Shown here: positions 58,558-64,000 of the stretch, in pieces
Layout of the letters: every line of letters starts with the position of its first letter
Numbering within the stretch: the stretch's first letter is position 1
From: Gammaproteobacteria bacterium
GTDB taxonomy: Bacteria > Pseudomonadota > Gammaproteobacteria > Eutrophobiales > Eutrophobiaceae
Reading direction: 5' to 3'
Assembly: GCA_003250975.1 (NCBI GenBank)
Contig: QKIY01000014.1
Location: 62,001-126,000, forward strand
Length of the DNA stretch: 64,000 nucleotides
Position numbers and translations under genes: made by a program
The notes under the pieces: model-generated
The model's database searches: none
Told to the model about the DNA's origin: nothing
What the model saw: only the letters and a program-made list of their open reading frames with translations

Positions 58558-59793
58558 TTAAAAATTACCCTGAAACCAACTTTTCATTCTTTCAAAAACA
58601 TTTCTGAAACCTTTACCTACGCCTACAGGTGGCAGGTTTTCGCCGATATGTTTACGGCCATACAGCAGCAGACCCACACCTGTTGAATAAATCGGGTTCT
58701 TCACGACATCTGACAAACCGGTAACATGCTGTGGCATACCTATCCTTACCGGCATATGGAATATTTCTTCTGCGAGTTCTACGACGCCTTCCATCTTTGA
58801 GCTACCACCTGTTAACACCACTCCAGCTGCTACCATGTCTTCATATCCGCTCCGTCTGAGCTCAGCCTGCACCAAGGTGAATAATTCCTCATATCTTGGC
58901 TCCACAACTTCTGCCAGCGTTTGCCTTGCAAGTCGTCTGGGTGCGCGATCACCAACACTGGGTACTTCTATCGTCTCTTCGGAATTAGCCAGCTGGGTCA
59001 ACGCACAGGCATATTGAACCTTGATATCTTCTGCATGCTGTGTCGGGGTTCTCAGTGCGACAGCTATATCATTGGTTACCTGGTCGCCTGCAATAGGTAT
59101 GACCGCCGTATGCTGGATGGCACCATCACGGAAGACTGCGATATCTGTCGTGCCGCCACCTATGTCTACCAGACAAACTCCCAGTTCCTTTTCGTCCTCG
59201 GTCAATACCGAAAAACTGGATGCGAGTTGTTCGAGGATAATGTCATCGACCTCAAGGCCACAGCGACGAACACATTTAATAATGTTCTGGGCTGCGCTAA
59301 CTGCGCCGGTAACCATATGAACCTTGACCTCGAGCCTGACTCCCGACATGCCAACAGGCTCCCGGACACCTTCCTGGTTATCGATCACAAATTCCTGCGG
59401 GAGTATATGGAGAATTTTTTGGTCAGCAGGGATGGCAACGGCGCTTGCAGCGTCGATAACCCGATCTACATCACCGAATGTCACTTCATTGTCCCTTATA
59501 GCGACAATGCCATTGGAATTCAGACTTCTTATATGGCTGCCCGCTATACCGGCATATACAGAATGGATGTTGCAGCCGGCCATTAATTCAGCCTCTTCTA
59601 CTGCCCGTTGAATCGAATGTACTGTTGATTCAATATTGACCACCACGCCTTTTTTTAAGCCTCTGGAACGGCTTGATCCCAGACCGATGATTTCAACTTC
59701 ATCGTCTTCCGTCATTTCGCCGACAATTGCCACAACCTTCGATGTGCCAATATCCAGTCCAACTATCATTTTTCTCTCACTCTTTTTTGCCAT
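58558..59793 (-). CDS. ftsA: Cell division protein FtsA
   Basis: 411-residue actin-like ATPase that ties FtsZ to the membrane. Phosphate-binding MIVGLDIGTSKVVAIVGEMT, the second phosphate loop GVCLVDIGGGTTDIAVFRDG, and VLTGGSSKMEGVVELAEEIF. The C-terminus FRNVFERMKSWFQGNF is the amphipathic membrane helix. 2 nt downstream of ftsQ. Confidence 0.97.
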   Translation of the reverse strand: MAKKSERKMIVGLDIGTSKVVAIVGEMTEDDEVEIIGLGSSRSRGLKKGVVVNIESTVHSIQRAVEEAELMAGCNIHSVYAGIAGSHIRSLNSNGIVAIRDNEVTFGDVDRVIDAASAVAIPADQKILHILPQEFVIDNQEGVREPVGMSGVRLEVKVHMVTGAVSAAQNIIKCVRRCGLEVDDIILEQLASSFSVLTEDEKELGVCLVDIGGGTTDIAVFRDGAIQHTAVIPIAGDQVTNDIAVALRTPTQHAEDIKVQYACALTQLANSEETIEVPSVGDRAPRRLARQTLAEVVEPRYEELFTLVQAELRRSGYEDMVAAGVVLTGGSSKMEGVVELAEEIFHMPVRIGMPQHVTGLSDVVKNPIYSTGVGLLLYGRKHIGENLPPVGVGKGFRNVFERMKSWFQGNF

Positions 59794-59795
59794 AA

Positions 59796-60578
59796 CTATA
59801 ATGCTCCATCCCCGTCATTAACCGGCGTGAAACCGGGTCGCCATTTAACGGCAAACCCATTCGGATAACGCATATCAACTGTTTCAACATTGCCAAGCTT
59901 GTCCCCGAAAAACTGCGGTATCAGCGCAATATACCTGTTGATACGCACCTCAAAGTCCCTTCTTCCCAGCAGGATTTTCAAACCGCTATCAAGATGGACT
60001 GTCCATGCACGTCTTTCATCCAGTACCAGGTGACTTATTTGCATGGAAAACGGAGCGAACAGCGACTGCAGGGAATAATATTTTTCCATCATCTGCTGGT
60101 AGTGGCCTTCAGGTCCTGTAATCACAGGCAGACCATCTGGAAAGGTGGATTTTTCCGGTGCGAAATAGTCCCCCTTTTTATTCAGGAGTCCCGTGTTTTT
60201 CCATGCCGCAACAGCAATCTGCTCTTTAACAAAGACCTGCAGGCTGTCTGGCCAGACACGATGTACCGACACATCATGGACCCAGGGCTCATCGAGTAGC
60301 TTGTCCCTCACCGCCGAAACATCGATATTAAAGAAGCCACCCTTGACCTGGCCTTTTATCCGTTGCTGAAGCATATCGGGGGATAGATGAACGAATTCAC
60401 CTTCTATCCTGACATGTTTGATTGGCAGGGTTGCAGGATCCAACATCCAGGACATAAGCCAGGACATCAGGCCGGCGAACAGAATGACCAATACAAGCTC
60501 ATAAAAGGCGCGTCTTTTACCGGGCGTACTGCTTTCAGTCCGGTTTATTTGTCTTGAAACATGAACCGAAGCATTCAT
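59796..60578 (-). CDS. ftsQ: Cell division protein FtsQ
   Basis: 260-residue bitopic protein of the divisome. A short cytoplasmic tail, one membrane helix (AFYELVLVILFAGLMSWLMS), then a POTRA domain (IKHVRIEGEFVHLSPDMLQQ) and the FtsQ beta domain (DERRAWTVHLDSGLKILLGR). Its ATG overlaps the ddl stop by four bases. Confidence 0.94.
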   Translation of the reverse strand: MNASVHVSRQINRTESSTPGKRRAFYELVLVILFAGLMSWLMSWMLDPATLPIKHVRIEGEFVHLSPDMLQQRIKGQVKGGFFNIDVSAVRDKLLDEPWVHDVSVHRVWPDSLQVFVKEQIAVAAWKNTGLLNKKGDYFAPEKSTFPDGLPVITGPEGHYQQMMEKYYSLQSLFAPFSMQISHLVLDERRAWTVHLDSGLKILLGRRDFEVRINRYIALIPQFFGDKLGNVETVDMRYPNGFAVKWRPGFTPVNDGDGAL

Positions 60579-61534
60579 ACTGTCTGACCTTTCCTTATCT
60601 GTTTACTCATGCTTGAATCCAGAATGGATATAACCAGATCATCAAAACTCATTCCGGCCTGTTTCGCTGCCATAGGGACTAGACTATGACTGGTCATACC
60701 GGGAATGGTGTTTGCCTCTATCAACCACGGCTGTTTCTTTTCATCCAGTAACAAATCAACCCTTCCCCAACCACTGGCGTCCAGGGCCTTGAAAGCAGAC
60801 AGTGCCAGTTTCCCGAGCTTTCTCTCAAAATCTGCATCGAGTCCGCAGGGACATATATATTGCGTGGTTTCTTCCACATACTTTGCTTCGTAATCGTAAA
60901 ATTCCCTCGGCGTTACCAGACGTATCATTGGTAATACCTTGTTGCCCAGGATGGGGGCAGTATATTCCTGCCCGATTATCCAAGACTCTGCCATGACATC
61001 ACTGTCATATTGACTCGCGTTATGCCATGCCTCCTCAAGATCATCTGCTTTCGTAACCTTGCTCGCGCCAAAACTTGATCCTTCATGCACAGGCTTGACC
61101 ATGAGGGGGAGCCCCAGCGTGCGTGTTACGACTCGCCAGTCGGTGTCCTCATTAAGTGCAGCAAAAGCCGGAGTAGGCAGCCCCTCGCTTTGCCAGATTC
61201 TCTTTGTCCTGACCTTGTCCATCGCCAGGGCTGAACCCAGCACCCCGCTGCCGCTGTAAGGAATACCCATAATCTCCAACGCACCTTGCATCACGCCGTC
61301 CTCACCACCCCGGCCATGCAGGGCTATGAAGGCACGGTCATACTTTGACTGACCCAACACTTGCCATATATCTTCCCTCACATCGATGGCATGCGCGTCC
61401 ACACCCCTGTTAAGCAGTGCCTTAAAGACAGCCTGGCCACTTTCCAGCGATATATCACGCTCTGCGGAAAGCCCGCCCATTAGGACTGCTACCTTGCCGT
61501 AGTCTTCTGATGTATATTTTTCAGTGTTTCCCAT
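60575..61534 (-). CDS. ddlB: D-alanine--D-alanine ligase
   Basis: 319-residue ATP-grasp enzyme that makes the D-Ala-D-Ala end of peptidoglycan precursors. N-terminal KVAVLMGGLSAERDISLESG, HGRGGEDGVMQGALEIMGIP, LMVKPVHEGSSFGASKVTKA, and the metal-site DASGWGRVDLLLDEKKQPWL then IEANTIPGMTSHSLVP. It follows murB and overlaps ftsQ. Confidence 0.97.
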   Translation of the reverse strand: MGNTEKYTSEDYGKVAVLMGGLSAERDISLESGQAVFKALLNRGVDAHAIDVREDIWQVLGQSKYDRAFIALHGRGGEDGVMQGALEIMGIPYSGSGVLGSALAMDKVRTKRIWQSEGLPTPAFAALNEDTDWRVVTRTLGLPLMVKPVHEGSSFGASKVTKADDLEEAWHNASQYDSDVMAESWIIGQEYTAPILGNKVLPMIRLVTPREFYDYEAKYVEETTQYICPCGLDADFERKLGKLALSAFKALDASGWGRVDLLLDEKKQPWLIEANTIPGMTSHSLVPMAAKQAGMSFDDLVISILDSSMSKQIRKGQTV

Positions 61535-61546
61535 CTGTTCAATTCT

Positions 61547-62554
61547 TTATTGATTGCTATTTATTTCATTACCGACAATTCGTACTTCCGGTTGCAAATC
61601 GATTGAGAATTTTTCTCTTACGGTCTCCCGGGCAAATTTGATAAGGGTTTCAATATCTGTCGCCGTTGCATCACCCTTGTTAATAATGAAATTGGCATGC
61701 TTTTCCGAAATACAGGCATTACCGATTTGCTTGCCCTTGATCCCGGAGGCCTCAATCAATCTTGCGGCATGATCGCCGGGCGGATTGCGAAACACGGATC
61801 CGCAGCTGGGCAGGCCCATGGGCTGCGTGGATGCACGTTTTTCCAGAAGCTGCTTGATCGACTGTTCCGATTTTCCTTCTTTATCCTTCTGCAGTTGTAA
61901 TTCGGCGGAGATAAACCACTCTTCGGCGGGCATTTGCACATGACGGTAGGCAATCGTGTACTCCTGCGGTACTCGCTTGTGAATCTGGCCTGATCGATCC
62001 ACTGTAGTGACGGAACGGACAATGTTCCAGGTTTCACCCCCGAATGCGCCGGCGTTCATGGCCAGTGCGCCTCCCATGGTTCCGGGGATCCCTGCCAGAA
62101 ACTCTGCATTACACAGTCCTTTCCGGGCGCTGGCTCTGGCAACCTTTGCGCATGGCACACCGGCCTCCACATAGACCTGGCCTTTTAATTCATCAATCTC
62201 CAGCTTGCTAAATGATTTCCCGAGGGCAATGACGCTCCCTGCAAAACCGCCATCCCTGACCAGCAGATTGCTGCCCAGGCCTAGCATCAATACGGGTTCA
62301 TCAGGCTCAACTGCACGCAGATATCTGCACAAGTCATCCATGCCGGCGGGTTCAAAGTAATACTTGGCCTTTCCGCCTGCCCGCCACGAAGTATGCTGAG
62401 ACATCGGCTCATCGAATTTCAAAAGGCCACTTACCTTAATATCCATTCTATTCATGACATCTTGCTGCGACATATCTCTGTTAAGCTGGTAAGTCTGTCC
62501 GCATAGTGTCTTGGGTATCTGGAAGTCATTATCAACCTGCATCCTGCTCACCAT
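61547..62554 (-). CDS. murB: UDP-N-acetylenolpyruvoylglucosamine reductase
   Basis: FAD enzyme that reduces UDP-GlcNAc-enolpyruvate to UDP-MurNAc. FAD motifs MLGLGSNLLVRDGGFAGSVI and AGIPGTMGGALAMNAGAFGG, with the catalytic Ser in GLPSCGSVFRNPPGDHAARL. The start is uncertain: ATG 62554 (used, overlapping murC by 23 bases), ATG 62542, or ATG 62473, which would give about 308 residues, closer to the usual length. No strong ribosome binding site settles it. Confidence 0.95.
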   Translation of the reverse strand: MVSRMQVDNDFQIPKTLCGQTYQLNRDMSQQDVMNRMDIKVSGLLKFDEPMSQHTSWRAGGKAKYYFEPAGMDDLCRYLRAVEPDEPVLMLGLGSNLLVRDGGFAGSVIALGKSFSKLEIDELKGQVYVEAGVPCAKVARASARKGLCNAEFLAGIPGTMGGALAMNAGAFGGETWNIVRSVTTVDRSGQIHKRVPQEYTIAYRHVQMPAEEWFISAELQLQKDKEGKSEQSIKQLLEKRASTQPMGLPSCGSVFRNPPGDHAARLIEASGIKGKQIGNACISEKHANFIINKGDATATDIETLIKFARETVREKFSIDLQPEVRIVGNEINSNQ

Positions 62555-63956
62555 AACGCTGCATTAATGATGCGGCGACTGTGCCCACATCGCCGGCCCC
62601 GAGCACCAGGACGATGTCATTTTCCTGCACCACGCCCTGGATCAAATCACCAGATGCTTCCTTCTCTTCAAGAAAAATAGGGTCAACCTGGCCACGTAAA
62701 CGTATGGCCCGGCAAAGCGACCGGCTATCTGCACCGGGGATGGGCTGTTCTCCTGCAGAATAGATGTCCAGAATAAACAGGACATCGACATCGGATAACA
62801 CCTGGACAAAGTCTTCGAATAAATCCCGGGTTCTTGAATACCGGTGGGGCTGGAATACCACCACCAGCCTTTGATCCGGCCAGCCTTCCTTTATTGCACG
62901 CAACGTTGCCGCAATCTCGCGTGGATGGTGGGCATAATCATCAACCAGCATCGCCCTGTTACCTTCGACGGTGATATAACCTAATACCTGGCATCGTCTC
63001 GCTATACCTTCAAACCTGGCGAGGGCATTGATTATTGCTTTCTCATTAACACCCAATTCATGACCAACCGCTATTGCTGCCAGCGCATTCTGCACATTGT
63101 GTTTGCCCGGCAGATTGAGCTCCACTTCAATCCAGTCCGGCTGGTGTTTCCGTGAAACTGAAAACAGGGTCTTTGTTTTTTCATATTTGATAATCCGAGC
63201 ATGAATATCCGCTTCGTAATCCACCCCATAAGTCAAGACCGGTTTGCTCAGCTGTTCGAGCAAGGTACGGTTACCCTTGTCATCCATGCAGATGACTGCC
63301 AGCCCGTAAAACGGGAGATTCTGCAGGAAATCCAAAAAGTTTTTTTGCAAAAGTAAATAATCGCCCCCGTAGGTTTCCAGGTGATCAGCATCCACATTGG
63401 TCAGAACGGCAATGATCGGTTGCAGGTGCAGGAATGAAGCATCACTTTCATCGGCCTCTGCCACCAGGTACTTGCCCTTGCCCAGGCGCGCATGCGAGCC
63501 GGAGCTGTTTAGCAGTCCTCCGATTACATAGGTCGGATCTAAACCGCCTTCACCGAGGACACTGGCGACCAGGCTCGTAGTAGTTGTCTTTCCATGTGTG
63601 CCTGCGACAGCAATCCCGTGCTTGAAACGCATCAATTCCGCGAGCATTTCCGCACGTGGGATGATGGGTATCCTTTGCCGCCTGGCTTCCTGAAGTTCGG
63701 GGTTATCCTGTTTGACAGCACTTGAATAAACCACGACATCACTGCCCTTGATATGTTCGGGTGCATGCCCGCGCGAGATACGGATGCCAAGTGAGTCCAG
63801 CCTCGTGGTCACCTTGTTTTCATTCTTGTCCGTGCCTGAAACGGTATACCCGAGATTATGCAATACCTCGGCAATACCGCTCATGCCCGCACCGCCGATA
63901 CCCACAAAGTGGATGTGCTTGACCCTGCCCATTGGTTGATCACAGATTTCAGGCAT
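62532..63956 (-). CDS. murC: UDP-N-acetylmuramate--L-alanine ligase
   Basis: 474-residue Mur ligase that adds L-Ala to UDP-MurNAc. The N-terminal Rossmann motif is HFVGIGGAGMSGIAEVLHNL. The ATP P-loop is GIAVAGTHGKTTTTSLVASV, with the metal-site segment VLTNVDADHLETYGGDYLLL and the C-terminal DDYAHHPREIAATLRAI and FQPHRYSRTRDLFEDF. The first ATG (63956) overlaps murG by eight bases. Confidence 0.97.
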   Translation of the reverse strand: MPEICDQPMGRVKHIHFVGIGGAGMSGIAEVLHNLGYTVSGTDKNENKVTTRLDSLGIRISRGHAPEHIKGSDVVVYSSAVKQDNPELQEARRQRIPIIPRAEMLAELMRFKHGIAVAGTHGKTTTTSLVASVLGEGGLDPTYVIGGLLNSSGSHARLGKGKYLVAEADESDASFLHLQPIIAVLTNVDADHLETYGGDYLLLQKNFLDFLQNLPFYGLAVICMDDKGNRTLLEQLSKPVLTYGVDYEADIHARIIKYEKTKTLFSVSRKHQPDWIEVELNLPGKHNVQNALAAIAVGHELGVNEKAIINALARFEGIARRCQVLGYITVEGNRAMLVDDYAHHPREIAATLRAIKEGWPDQRLVVVFQPHRYSRTRDLFEDFVQVLSDVDVLFILDIYSAGEQPIPGADSRSLCRAIRLRGQVDPIFLEEKEASGDLIQGVVQENDIVLVLGAGDVGTVAASLMQRYGEQDAG

Positions 63957-64000
63957 AGGCCACCTTCAAACATAATTCAGCCACCCGCCTTGTCGCATCA
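63949..64000 (-). CDS. murG: UDP-GlcNAc:undecaprenyl-PP-MurNAc-pentapeptide transferase MurG (C-terminal end only)
   Basis: Only the last 17 codons are in the window, reading DATRRVAELCLKVAYA and ending in TGA at 63951-63949. The sequence resembles the MurG C-terminus and lies directly before murC as in the standard cluster order; the stop overlaps the murC start (ATGCCTGA). The rest lies beyond the right edge. Confidence 0.75.
   Translation of the reverse strand, partial: DATRRVAELCLKVAYA

Noticed and set aside
58921..59586. 221-codon open frame on the plus strand
   Set aside because: Antisense to ftsA in a conserved operon; the product is not protein-like.

Overview
The window reads as a stretch of chromosome from a gammaproteobacterium. 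The evidence is gene order typical of that class: pilB-pilC-pilD-coaE-zapD-yacG; the murG-murC-murB-ddl-ftsQ-ftsA-ftsZ-lpxC division cluster followed by dciA, an M23 peptidase and secA; hda-perM-DUF2066 divergent from purM, beside arsC-wrbA and a YihY gene; trmJ divergent from suhB; PP0621-pilS-pilR-pilA; bamD divergent from rluD-pgeF. The genus cannot be read from the sequence. No rRNA, tRNA, insertion sequence, CRISPR array or prophage was seen. Genes are intact and tightly packed, and the only truncated genes are the two cut by the window edges.

Layout. 1-9.6 kb: partial acetolactate synthase, proS, and mostly uncharacterised envelope genes (secreted cupin, Gly/His-rich repeat protein, DUF2333, the DUF2182/DUF1326 pair, acylphosphatase, YihY), then arsC-like and wrbA. 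9.6-15.2 kb: hda, perM, DUF2066, purM, trmJ, suhB. 15.3-30.0 kb: two convergent gene sets for glycan synthesis and transfer. The plus-strand set has rfbB, a short rfbA, a sugar aminotransferase, a sulfotransferase and a flippase-like membrane protein. The minus-strand set follows the pilin gene pilA and has three tandem, divergent copies of a ~630-residue membrane protein with a C-terminal repeat domain, a GT2, a methyltransferase, a GT4 and a FemAB/GNAT-like acyltransferase. 30.3-33.5 kb: pilR, pilS, PP0621. 33.7-44.1 kb: sucCD, nadE, bamD, rluD, pgeF, gdhA, clpB. 44.3-49.8 kb: pilB, pilC, pilD, coaE, zapD, yacG. 49.8-64 kb: MutT/ThiE fusion, argJ, secA, M23 peptidase, dciA, lpxC and the division cluster up to the end of murG.

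How the parts fit. Most of a type IV pilus system is split between two places: pilin plus its PilS/PilR control at 29.6-33.5 kb, and motor ATPase, platform and prepilin peptidase at 44.3-48.2 kb. A sigma-54-type promoter lies upstream of pilA, with a cluster of TGACG repeats further upstream where PilR could bind. The most interesting system is the triple-paralogue locus next to pilA. Each protein has a DD pair in the first predicted extracytoplasmic loop, the RPVS / HP...VVQRM / FEHRNYL landmarks and TPR-like repeats at the C terminus. This resembles the eukaryotic TMTC O-mannosyltransferases (GT-C fold plus TPR). With the neighbouring dTDP-sugar, GT2 and flippase-like genes it suggests a pilin-linked O-glycosylation system that uses lipid-phosphate sugar donors; this is inference.

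Base composition changes along the window. Hand-counted lines are near 50% G+C in the purM and clpB neighbourhoods and about 30-42% in the glycan region, but equally low in secA and argJ. Low G+C alone therefore does not mark the glycan locus as foreign.
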